Shown piece after piece: positions 28,663 through 36,237 of a DNA stretch of 64,000 nt. Position 1 is the first letter of the stretch. The number at the start of each line of letters is the position of its first letter. The DNA comes from Burkholderiales bacterium (lineage in GTDB: Bacteria > Pseudomonadota > Gammaproteobacteria > Burkholderiales > Burkholderiaceae_C), in the NCBI GenBank assembly GCA_947464185.1, contig CANHVY010000011.1:21468-85467 (forward strand). Direction: 5' to 3'. The notes beneath the pieces are model-generated. The model was not told where the DNA came from and searched no databases. It worked only from the letters and a program-made list of their open reading frames with translations. The position numbers and the translations under genes were made by a program.

Positions 28663-29751
28663 ATGAAGAACCCCCGCATCGTCGTCTTCCTCCTGGCCGC
28701 CGCGGCGCTGATCGCGCTGCCGCTGATCGCCCAGCAGTTCGGCCAGGGCTGGGTGCGCATCATGGCCCTGGCCCTGCTGTACGTGCTGCTGGCCCTGGGC
28801 CTGAACATCGTGGTGGGCTACGCCGGCCTGCTGGACCTGGGCTTCGTCGCCTTCTATGCGGTGGGGGCGTACATGTACGCCCTGCTGGCCTCGCCGCACC
28901 TGAGCGAAACCTTCGAGTGGATCAAGGCGGGTTTCCCGGACGGCCTGCACACCCCCATCTGGGCTGTTATCCCGCTGGCGGCCTTGCTGGCGGGCATTGC
29001 CGGCGCGCTGCTGGGGGCGCCCACCCTGAAACTGCGCGGCGACTACCTGGCCATCGTGACGCTGGGCTTTGGCGAGATCATCCGCGTGTTCATGAACAAC
29101 CTGGAGCACCCGGTCAACATCACCAACGGTCCTCGTGGGCTGGACCGCATCGACTCCATGACCTTCTTCGGCCTGGACTTCGGCAAGGCCATCACCATCG
29201 GAGACTTCCGCATCCCGTCGGTCACGCTGTACTACTACCTGTTCCTGGTGCTGGTGGTGTTCAGCGTGATCATCTGCCACCGCCTGGAGACCTCGCGCAT
29301 CGGGCGGGCCTGGATGGCCATCCGCGAAGACGAGATCGCGGCCAAGGCCATGGGCATCAACACCCGCAACATGAAGCTGCTGGCCTTTGCGATGGGCGCC
29401 ACCTTCGGCGGGGTGTCGGGTTCGATGTTCGCGTCGTTCCAGGGTTTCGTCTCGCCTGAATCCTTCAGCCTCATGGAGAGCGTGATGATCGTGGCCATGG
29501 TGGTGCTGGGGGGGCTGGGGCACATTCCCGGCGTCATCCTCGGGGCAGTCCTGCTGGCAGCGCTGCCGGAGGTGCTGCGTTACGTGGCCGGGCCGCTGCA
29601 GCAACTCACGGGCGGCCGGCTGGACGCCGCCATCCTGCGGCAGTTGCTGATTGCGCTCGCCATGATCTCGATCATGCTGCTGCGCCCGCGCGGCTTGTGG
29701 CCTGCGCCCGAGCACGGCAAGGCCGCGCCTTCGCCGGCTTCGGCGGCTTGA
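28663..29751 (+). CDS. livM: LivM, branched-chain amino acid ABC transporter permease
   Basis: A 362-residue permease with about nine helices and typical LivM motifs: LYVLLALGLNIVVGYAGLLDLG near residue 45, LRGDYLAIVTLGFGEIIR, and a C-terminal MVVLGGLGHIPGVILGA. It forms the membrane channel with LivH. Starts 17 bases after livH with GAGGGAG upstream. Confidence 0.93.
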   Translation: MKNPRIVVFLLAAAALIALPLIAQQFGQGWVRIMALALLYVLLALGLNIVVGYAGLLDLGFVAFYAVGAYMYALLASPHLSETFEWIKAGFPDGLHTPIWAVIPLAALLAGIAGALLGAPTLKLRGDYLAIVTLGFGEIIRVFMNNLEHPVNITNGPRGLDRIDSMTFFGLDFGKAITIGDFRIPSVTLYYYLFLVLVVFSVIICHRLETSRIGRAWMAIREDEIAAKAMGINTRNMKLLAFAMGATFGGVSGSMFASFQGFVSPESFSLMESVMIVAMVVLGGLGHIPGVILGAVLLAALPEVLRYVAGPLQQLTGGRLDAAILRQLLIALAMISIMLLRPRGLWPAPEHGKAAPSPASAA

Positions 29752-29765
29752 GCAGGGGGGCGAAC

Positions 29766-30542
29766 ATGAGCACTTCCGTTCTCAAGGTGTCGGGTGTGTC
29801 CAAGCGCTTCGGCGGCTTGCAGGCCCTCAGCGACGTGGGCATCACCATCGAGCCCGGGCAGGTCTACGGTCTGATCGGGCCCAACGGCGCCGGCAAGACC
29901 ACGTTCTTCAATGTCATCACGGGGCTGTATACGCCTGATGGCGGCAGCTTCGAGCTTGGCGGCACGCCTTACCGGCCGGAAGCGGTGCACCAAGTGGCCG
30001 AGGCGGGCATCGCCCGCACCTTCCAGAACATCCGCCTGTTTGCCGAGATGACGGCGCTGGAAAACGTGATGGTGGGCCGGCATGTGCGCACGCACTCGGG
30101 GCTGATCGGGGCGGTGTTCCGCACGCCGGGCTTTCGCCGTGAGGAGGCGCAGATTGCCGAACGCGCACGTGAACTGCTGGAGTACGTGGGCATCGGCAAG
30201 TACGCCGACTTCCGCGCTCGCACGCTGAGCTATGGCGACCAGCGTCGCCTGGAGATCGCGCGTGCGATGGCCACCGACCCCAAGCTCATCGCGCTGGACG
30301 AGCCCGCCGCCGGCATGAACGCCACCGAGAAGGTGGTGCTGCGCGAACTGATCGACCGCATCCGTCGCGACGGCCGCACCATCCTGCTGATCGAGCACGA
30401 TGTGAAGCTGGTCATGGGGCTGTGCGACCGCGTCACCGTGCTCGACTATGGCCGCCAGATTGCCGAAGGCACGCCCGCCGAGGTACAGCGCAACGAGAAG
30501 GTGATCGAGGCCTATCTCGGCGCCGGCCACCAGGCGCATTGA
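29766..30542 (+). CDS. livG: LivG, branched-chain amino acid ABC transporter ATPase
   Basis: A 258-residue ABC ATPase with Walker A GPNGAGKTT, signature LSYGDQRRLEIARAMA (the LivG-type variant), and Walker B LIALDEPAAGMN. It powers the LivHM channel together with LivF. The ATG at 29766 was chosen by family alignment (LKVSGVSKRFGGLQAL follows); an in-frame extension upstream reads back into livM. Confidence 0.94.
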   Translation: MSTSVLKVSGVSKRFGGLQALSDVGITIEPGQVYGLIGPNGAGKTTFFNVITGLYTPDGGSFELGGTPYRPEAVHQVAEAGIARTFQNIRLFAEMTALENVMVGRHVRTHSGLIGAVFRTPGFRREEAQIAERARELLEYVGIGKYADFRARTLSYGDQRRLEIARAMATDPKLIALDEPAAGMNATEKVVLRELIDRIRRDGRTILLIEHDVKLVMGLCDRVTVLDYGRQIAEGTPAEVQRNEKVIEAYLGAGHQAH

Positions 30543-30560
30543 CACGGCAAGGCCCAGCAC

Positions 30561-31274
<714 letters not shown>

Positions 31275-31281
31275 CAGCAGG

Positions 31282-31321
31282 GCTTTCGGTCGGCCCGGGC
31301 GTGGATAGGGCCGCCGAAAGC
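31282..31321 (+). terminator. Strong hairpin after livF
   Basis: Eight bases after the livF stop, GCTTTCGG (31282-31289) pairs with CCGAAAGC (31314-31321). The inner arms CGGCCC (31291-31296) and GGGCCG (31308-31313) extend the stem to 14 pairs with a one-base bulge and an 11-base loop. No T-run follows, so it may end transcription inefficiently, protect the 3' end or belong to a repeat. Confidence 0.55.
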
Positions 31322-31480
31322 TTCGTCCTGTCGCAACCGGTCGATGACCTGTTCATCAGCGGATTCGGTCAACCGTAGGCTGGCGTTTAACGGCGGGTAT
31401 CGGCCATGACCTGTGCCGGTCGCGAACGGCAGCTTCGGAGTGCTTCGAACAGGCCCAAAAGGCCGACGACGCATCGCGGG
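31322..31480. repeat. Gene-free spacer with possible dispersed repeat
   Basis: About 160 bases with no convincing gene. A 71-codon minus-strand frame has no ribosome site and a low-complexity look. Its wording (TGHGRYPPLNASLRLT) recalls, from memory, the in-silico translation of a dispersed intergenic element found in Burkholderiales genomes. This is low confidence and needs a genome-wide BLASTN. Confidence 0.25.
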
Positions 31481-31509
31481 TTGAATGAGTAGTGCGTTTG
31501 CACTACGAT
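31481..31509 (+). promoter_or_regulatory. Promoter of the ParE-type toxin-antitoxin operon
   Basis: TTGAAT (31481-31486), a 17-base spacer and TACGAT (31504-31509) form a good sigma-70 promoter. The start point would fall at about 31516, the A of the antitoxin ATG, so the message is predicted to be leaderless. Confidence 0.6.
31489..31506. promoter_or_regulatory. Palindromic operator within the toxin-antitoxin promoter
   Basis: GTAGTGCGTTTGCACTAC has perfect seven-base arms around a four-base centre. It fills most of the spacer and overlaps the -10 box, the expected site for self-repression by the antitoxin or its complex. Confidence 0.65.
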
Positions 31510-31515
31510 GTGGCC

Positions 31516-31788
31516 ATGAAAGATGCCGTCATCCCCCAAGTACGTGTCGAAAGCGAGCTGCGTGCCAGCCTAGACGCTGTACTGCGCCCAGGCGAAACAC
31601 TGACCGACTTCGTCGAGGGCGCCGTTCGCAACGCCGTTGAGTACCGGCGCGTTCAGACCGACTTCGCTTCGCGTTGCGACGCATCCCTGGCCGAGTATGA
31701 GCGCACAGGAGTGTCCATCCCTGCCGCCCAGGTCATCGCCAAGCTCGAATCCAAGTTGGCTAAGCGCCGCAAGCAACTGGGCGGATGA
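31516..31788 (+). CDS. YlcI/YnfO-type antitoxin
   Basis: A 90-residue protein that starts MKDAVIPQVRVESELRASL and continues with GETLTDFVEGAVRNAVEYRR, a ribbon-helix-helix-like N-terminal part, then a helical toxin-binding tail with SIPAAQVIAKLESKL. It resembles the YlcI/YnfO family often found before ParE/RelE-like toxins. The start at 31516 is favoured because the promoter and operator directly precede it. It overlaps the toxin gene by four bases (ATGA). By analogy with ParD, it should neutralise the toxin and bind the upstream palindrome. Confidence 0.8.
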   Translation: MKDAVIPQVRVESELRASLDAVLRPGETLTDFVEGAVRNAVEYRRVQTDFASRCDASLAEYERTGVSIPAAQVIAKLESKLAKRRKQLGG

Positions 31789-32099
31789 GCTACGCCGTCG
31801 AATTCACGCAAGCCGCTGAAGACGACCTGGTGCGGCTCTACGACTACCTGCTCGATCGCGCCAAAACGCTTGAAAAACTCTATGTGGCCGACGAGGCCGT
31901 CAGGGTCATTCGACAAGCTGCACTGAGCCACCTATCGACAACGCCTTACAGCTACCGCAAGGTTGGTGCCCGGTCGACGCTGCGCGAACTCATCATTCCG
32001 TTCGGCACAACGGGCTACATCCTGCGCTTCGACATCCGATCGCCCGAATTGGTACTCGTGATCGGCGCACGCCACCAGCGCGAGGAAGACTTCCACTGA
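31785..32099 (+). CDS. ParE/RelE-family toxin
   Basis: A 104-residue protein of the RelE/ParE superfamily. MSYAVEFTQAAEDDLVRLYDYL opens it, ELIIPFGTTGYILRFDI forms the central sheet, and VLVIGARHQREEDFH closes it, the usual ParE ending. ParE toxins poison DNA gyrase and RelE toxins cut mRNA at the ribosome; the ending and helix pattern favour the ParE side. The four-base overlap with the antitoxin gives coupled translation. No inactivating change is seen. Confidence 0.85.
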   Translation: MSYAVEFTQAAEDDLVRLYDYLLDRAKTLEKLYVADEAVRVIRQAALSHLSTTPYSYRKVGARSTLRELIIPFGTTGYILRFDIRSPELVLVIGARHQREEDFH

Positions 32100-32264
32100 C
32101 CCTTCCAGGCGGCCCTCAGGTACAGAGGCTGACGGATCTACCTGTACCAGCTGTCGGCCGGCAACTGACGGTGGCGGCCGGCACTTTGGGAGCATTGGAT
32201 ATCGTTGTCTTGAGCTGGAAGCGATCGCACAGTTGCCCTCTCACTGAGGCTTGTCGAAGCGGCA
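32100..32264. other. Short gap between toxin and MFS gene, inverted repeat only
   Basis: No gene seen between the convergent parE and MFS genes. An inverted repeat GGTACAG (32119-32125) / CTGTACC (32142-32148), with no T-run, may act in termination or be a remnant. Confidence 0.3.
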
Positions 32265-33443
32265 TCACTTTTGTTCCCGGACCTTGGTGGCGACCCAAAG
32301 CGCGGCGAGAAGCGGAAACACCAGCGCCGCAACGACGGCGCGGCTGCCGAACGCGTCCACCGCATAGCCTACAAGCACAGTCGCAGGCGGTGTCAGTGTC
32401 AGGGCCAGGCCCGATGCCGCGCCAAGCACGCCGCCGCGCCGGCCCGGTGGAGCGCATCGCTGCAGGTGCGTGCTGATGAGTGGCGAGATCGCGCCGGCGC
32501 CGACTCCCGCCGCAAAGGCGCCCGCCAGCAGCATCCACCATCCGGGCCAGGCCGCGATGGCGATCACCGCCGCGGCGATCAGCGCCGTGGCCGCGCGCGA
32601 AGTGCCTTGCAGGCCCAGTCGTTCGCCGAGCAACAGGTAGAGCAAAGCACCGATGACGCCACCCGCGCCAGCACAACCGAGCACGAGGCCCAGCGCATCG
32701 GCCTGGCGGCCCAGCGCGCCCACCATCACGGGCAGGATCACGTCGTCGAGGCACTGGAACACCGCGACCAAGGTGCTGGCCAGCAGCACCAGCGCGAGCA
32801 CGCTGCGCTGGCCCAGGATGAAGCGCACGCCAGCGAAGGCGTCGATGCGGGCTGCCGGTGCTTTCGCCGGGGTACTGGGGATGAAAATGCCGCACAACAC
32901 GGCCGCCAGGGTCGCCAGTGCGACCACGACCCACAGCGTGGTCTCGATGCCGTGCCACGCGATCAGCAGCCCGGCGAGCGGCGCGCCCGCGATGGCGGCT
33001 GCGCCGTCGATAAGGTCATCGGTGGCATTCACCTTTTCCAGCGGCACGCCTGCCGCCTGGGCCAAGTCGGGCAGGCACGTGTCGGTGGCCGCCGCGGTGG
33101 CGCCATCGGGCAACTGTGCCAGCAGCACCAGACCCAGGATCAGCGGCAGCGTCAGTGCTGGCGAATCGCTCCCGAACGCCAGCGCCGCCACCGGCAGCGC
33201 GCTCAGCAGGATGCACGCTACGGACAGCGCCCGGGGCCCGAAACAGTCGACCAGGGCGCCGCCATACAGGCTGCTCGCGACGAAGGCGGCGGCGCCGACC
33301 GCGCCCAGGAGGCCGAGGTCGGCAGCGCCGTCGCCGCGCTGCATCACCAGCCAGATCAGGGCCACGCCGGCAAGCCCCTCGGCCAGCCGACCCAGGGCAC
33401 CGGCCGCGATGACGCCGAACAGCCGCTGTTGCGCAGGGTTCAT
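32265..33443 (-). CDS. MFS transporter
   Basis: A 392-residue major facilitator superfamily protein with about twelve hydrophobic segments, opening MNPAQQRLFGVIAAGALGRLAEGLAGVALIWLVMQRG. Members of this type (MFS_3-like, enterobactin-exporter or macrolide-efflux relatives) are often exporters. The substrate cannot be told. The ATG at 33443 fits the membrane start; a long frame before it shadows the DUF2147 gene. It follows that gene by 43 bases on the same strand and is the last gene of the efflux block. Confidence 0.8.
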   Translation of the reverse strand: MNPAQQRLFGVIAAGALGRLAEGLAGVALIWLVMQRGDGAADLGLLGAVGAAAFVASSLYGGALVDCFGPRALSVACILLSALPVAALAFGSDSPALTLPLILGLVLLAQLPDGATAAATDTCLPDLAQAAGVPLEKVNATDDLIDGAAAIAGAPLAGLLIAWHGIETTLWVVVALATLAAVLCGIFIPSTPAKAPAARIDAFAGVRFILGQRSVLALVLLASTLVAVFQCLDDVILPVMVGALGRQADALGLVLGCAGAGGVIGALLYLLLGERLGLQGTSRAATALIAAAVIAIAAWPGWWMLLAGAFAAGVGAGAISPLISTHLQRCAPPGRRGGVLGAASGLALTLTPPATVLVGYAVDAFGSRAVVAALVFPLLAALWVATKVREQK

Positions 33444-33486
33444 GTGAAGACTCCGGTGGGCCTGGTCTGCTGATCGGGCGTGGGTT

Positions 33487-33984
33487 TCAAGACGGCGCGG
33501 CGCAACCCTGCGCCGGGCCCAAGTGCCGCTCCAATGTCTCGCGCGACGACAGCAGCCCGCTGCCGACCTGCAGTTCCAGCCGGTCCGGCCCGACTCGGCG
33601 CAGGCTGCCGCTGTAGCGGCCGCCGGTGGCCGGGTCGAAGACCTGGCCCCGGACCCAGCGGTCCGGGGCCCCAGCCACGAAGCCCGAGAACACCTGCGCG
33701 CCACACGCGGCTTGCGCCGCCCGGTCGCCGCGCTGCGCCGGCGGCAGACCGCGCAGGACGCCGCACAGCGCGGCGTCGCAAGAGGCCAGCATGACGACGC
33801 TGCCGTCGTCGACGAAGCGCCACAGGCCCTCGATGGGCGCCGCGGAAACTGGTGCGGCTGGCGCAGCCCGCAGGCCCTGGGCGATGCCCGGCAGGCTGGC
33901 GAAGACGCCGAAGGTCAGGATCAACGCCTTGGCCGAGGGCCGACACAGCCGGCGTTGGCGAGTCGGTTGAATGTCGGGCATCAC
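33487..33984 (-). CDS. DUF2147 family secreted protein
   Basis: A 165-residue protein with a basic start and a hydrophobic signal-like region (about residues 20-42), predicted to enter the periplasm. The mature part begins IEGLWRFVDDGSVVMLASCDAALCGVLRGL and includes VFDPATGGRYSGSLRR and LELQVGSGLL, features of the DUF2147 family, whose function is unknown. Cysteines C69 and C74 could form a disulfide. It is 8 bases after the outer-membrane protein gene and probably cotranscribed. Confidence 0.7.
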   Translation of the reverse strand: MMPDIQPTRQRRLCRPSAKALILTFGVFASLPGIAQGLRAAPAAPVSAAPIEGLWRFVDDGSVVMLASCDAALCGVLRGLPPAQRGDRAAQAACGAQVFSGFVAGAPDRWVRGQVFDPATGGRYSGSLRRVGPDRLELQVGSGLLSSRETLERHLGPAQGCAAPS

Positions 33985-33992
33985 AGCCCCCG

Positions 33993-34592
33993 TCAGAAGC
34001 GGAACTCGGCGCCCAGCGACACGAGTGTCGCGTCGGCGGTCCGGCGGTCACCCACGCGATAGCGGTCGACGTTCAGGCTGACGCCGAAGTCGCGGCTGAA
34101 GTCGTAGCCCACGTTCACGCCGGCGTAGACGCTTGCCTTGCGCTCCTTCTTCAGATCGACGGCGCTGCCGCCGTTGCTGCTCAGCACGCGGCCCTCGCTT
34201 TGCAACCAGGCCACGCCAATCGGTCCGCCGATGTACCACCCCGTGCCGTCGTCGCCCAGGTGCAGCTTGCCGGCAATGCCCAGCGTGAAACCCGACGCCT
34301 TCAGGCGCAGGTTGGTGGGGCTACCAGCGATGGTGGTGCGCGAGCGAACCTCGCCCAGCTTCACGAGGCCGGCCTCGGCGCTCCAGGAGGGGTTGAAGCG
34401 GTAACCGATGGCCACGGTGCCCGAGCCTGCGCTGTCGTTCAGGCCCAGGCTCCTCTCGTTGACTTTGGCGCTGCCCAGCTGCGCGCGGCCGTACCAGCCA
34501 CCGTCGGCGCCCGTGGATTGCGCGTGGGCCGCGCCGGGCAGCGTCGTGCCGATGACGGCAGCGACGGCAAGCAGGTTGTGGATCTTCTTCAT
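33993..34592 (-). CDS. Small outer-membrane beta-barrel protein
   Basis: A 199-residue protein with a clear signal peptide (MKKIHNLLAVAAVIGTTLPGAAHA) and alternating aromatic/Gly strands ending in Phe (SLGAEFRF), the C-terminal signature recognised by the Bam machine. It resembles OmpA-like or OmpW-like eight-stranded barrels of the outer-membrane protein beta-barrel (OMP_b-brl) type. AGGAG lies before the ATG, which fixes the start. The function is unknown; a structural or adhesion role is common for the family. It follows the RND outer-membrane channel gene after 161 bases and may have its own promoter. Confidence 0.8.
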   Translation of the reverse strand: MKKIHNLLAVAAVIGTTLPGAAHAQSTGADGGWYGRAQLGSAKVNERSLGLNDSAGSGTVAIGYRFNPSWSAEAGLVKLGEVRSRTTIAGSPTNLRLKASGFTLGIAGKLHLGDDGTGWYIGGPIGVAWLQSEGRVLSSNGGSAVDLKKERKASVYAGVNVGYDFSRDFGVSLNVDRYRVGDRRTADATLVSLGAEFRF

Positions 34593-34753
34593 GGTGAACT
34601 CCTCAGCAAGTGAATGGGTTGATCGCCCCGGCAGGACCAGTGCTGTCCATCCCGCCGCGCCGGGGCTGGCAGCGGGTGGCAGAAAGTTGGAAGGGAACCG
34701 CAGCAGGGCGAGCGACCGCCGGCGAACGCAAGGCGAGCCCTGGCCCTCGCGGC
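34593..34753. other. Gap between efflux channel and barrel protein
   Basis: 160 bases without a gene. I see no clear terminator or promoter; the AGGAG site of the downstream gene is its only recognisable element. Confidence 0.4.
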
Positions 34754-36235
34754 TCAGCGCAGCGTGGGCTTTATCGCGGGTCCCGCAGTGCTCATATCGC
34801 CGGCCGGCGCTTCCATCAGCGCCAGCGCGCGGTTGAGGTCCAGCGCAGCCAGGCAGCGGTCGCGCTCGAAGGCGGTGGCCTGCAGGCTGCGCTGCAGGGC
34901 CTCGCGCTGCAGCTGCGCCGCCGCGAGCCGGCTGTCGATGCCCGATGCCAGCCGCTGACGGCCCAGTTCGGCGCTGCGTTCGGCCTGCTCGCGGGCGCGC
35001 TGGCTGGCAGCGCTGGCTTCCTCCAGCACGCCCAGCCGCGCCAGGGCGCCTTCGGTCTCTTCGGCCGCCTGCAACACGCTGCGCTTGAACTCGGCCGCGG
35101 CGCCCCCGGCGCGGGCCTGCGCGGCGCGGGCCTCGGCGGCGCGCTGACCGGCGTCGAACAACGTGGCGGCCAGGTTCAGGCCGATGAACTGCTCGGTCGA
35201 GCGTGTCAGCAGGCCGGCGAGCTCGCTGGAGCCGCCCCGCGTGCGGTCCCGCCGGCGGCTGTCGCCGGCGACTAGCGTGAAGCTGGGCAGGATGGCGGCA
35301 CGCGCGCTCTCGGTGCCGGCCACGCCGGCGCGCAGCCGCGCCTCGGCGGCGGCCACGTCCAGGCGCTGGCGCAGCCAGGGCAGCGGCACTTCGCGCGGCA
35401 GCGCGGCGGCGTCGATGCGGCAGACGGCGGTGCTGGTCGCCTCGGCCTGCAGCGGCTTGCTGTCGGCCAGCGGCAGGTCGCCCAGCGTGCGAAGGCGCAG
35501 CGGGGCGGCGTCGGCTTCCAGCCGCAGCGGCACCAGCTCGGCTTCCTGCGCGGCGATGACGCTGTTCAGCTGCGCCAAGTCGACGTCGCTGCGCAGGCCG
35601 GCAGCGCGCAAGCCGGCTTCCAGCACCGCCGTCTCGCGCAGCGTGGCGAGCAGTGCCTCGGCCAGCCGCAGTTCGACCTGGGCCGAACGCAGGCGCACGA
35701 CCTCCGCGCGCACGCCGTTGGCCAGCAGCACGCGGGCGGCGGCCAGGTCGGCCGCGGTGGCGCTGCGCTCGGCGGCCGCCGCGCGGCGGTCCGCCGCAAG
35801 GCGGCCGAACAGGTCCAGCTCCCAACGGAAGCCCAGGCCGGCTTCGCGGCGGTCCAGCCGTGCGCTGCTGCGGCCTTCGCCGTCGCTGCGGCGGGCCTCT
35901 TCCTTCACCCGAGAGCCGCCGGCCTGCACGTCGACTCGGGGCAGGCGCGAGGCATCGGCGGCGTCGCCGAACGCCTCCAGCTCGCGCAGCCGCGCGCCGA
36001 TGCGCTCAAGGTCGGGGCTGCCGGCCAGCGCGCGCTGCACCAGCGCTTCGGCGGTCGGGTCCAGGCGCAGCGCGGCGGGCGGCGGCAGGGTCGTGTCGGT
36101 GGCCGCGTTGCTGGCGTTTGCGGCGTGGGCCGCGGCAAACGCCTGCGGCATCTCGGCCTGCGGCAGGGGCAGCGTGCTGCAGCCTGTGGCCAAGGTCACG
36201 GCCGCGACGGCCGCGGCGATCAAGGTCTTGTTCAT
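34754..36235 (-). CDS. RND efflux outer-membrane channel (NodT/OprM type)
   Basis: A 493-residue outer-membrane factor: a signal with lipobox TLATGC near residue 18, then two long Ala/Glu/Arg-rich helical repeats that form the periplasmic tunnel, and barrel strands between. GFRWELDLFGRLAADRRAAAAERSA is the standard OMF pattern. By family, it is the exit duct of a tripartite pump. It starts 2 bases after the RND permease stop. The ATG at 36235 is the one directly before the signal peptide. Confidence 0.9.
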   Translation of the reverse strand: MNKTLIAAAVAAVTLATGCSTLPLPQAEMPQAFAAAHAANASNAATDTTLPPPAALRLDPTAEALVQRALAGSPDLERIGARLRELEAFGDAADASRLPRVDVQAGGSRVKEEARRSDGEGRSSARLDRREAGLGFRWELDLFGRLAADRRAAAAERSATAADLAAARVLLANGVRAEVVRLRSAQVELRLAEALLATLRETAVLEAGLRAAGLRSDVDLAQLNSVIAAQEAELVPLRLEADAAPLRLRTLGDLPLADSKPLQAEATSTAVCRIDAAALPREVPLPWLRQRLDVAAAEARLRAGVAGTESARAAILPSFTLVAGDSRRRDRTRGGSSELAGLLTRSTEQFIGLNLAATLFDAGQRAAEARAAQARAGGAAAEFKRSVLQAAEETEGALARLGVLEEASAASQRAREQAERSAELGRQRLASGIDSRLAAAQLQREALQRSLQATAFERDRCLAALDLNRALALMEAPAGDMSTAGPAIKPTLR

Positions 36236-36237
36236 GT

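Noticed and set aside
34593..35825. A long 5' extension of the small outer-membrane protein frame
   Set aside because: The signal peptide and AGGAG site fix the start at 34592, and the extension is antisense-like shadow of the efflux channel gene.
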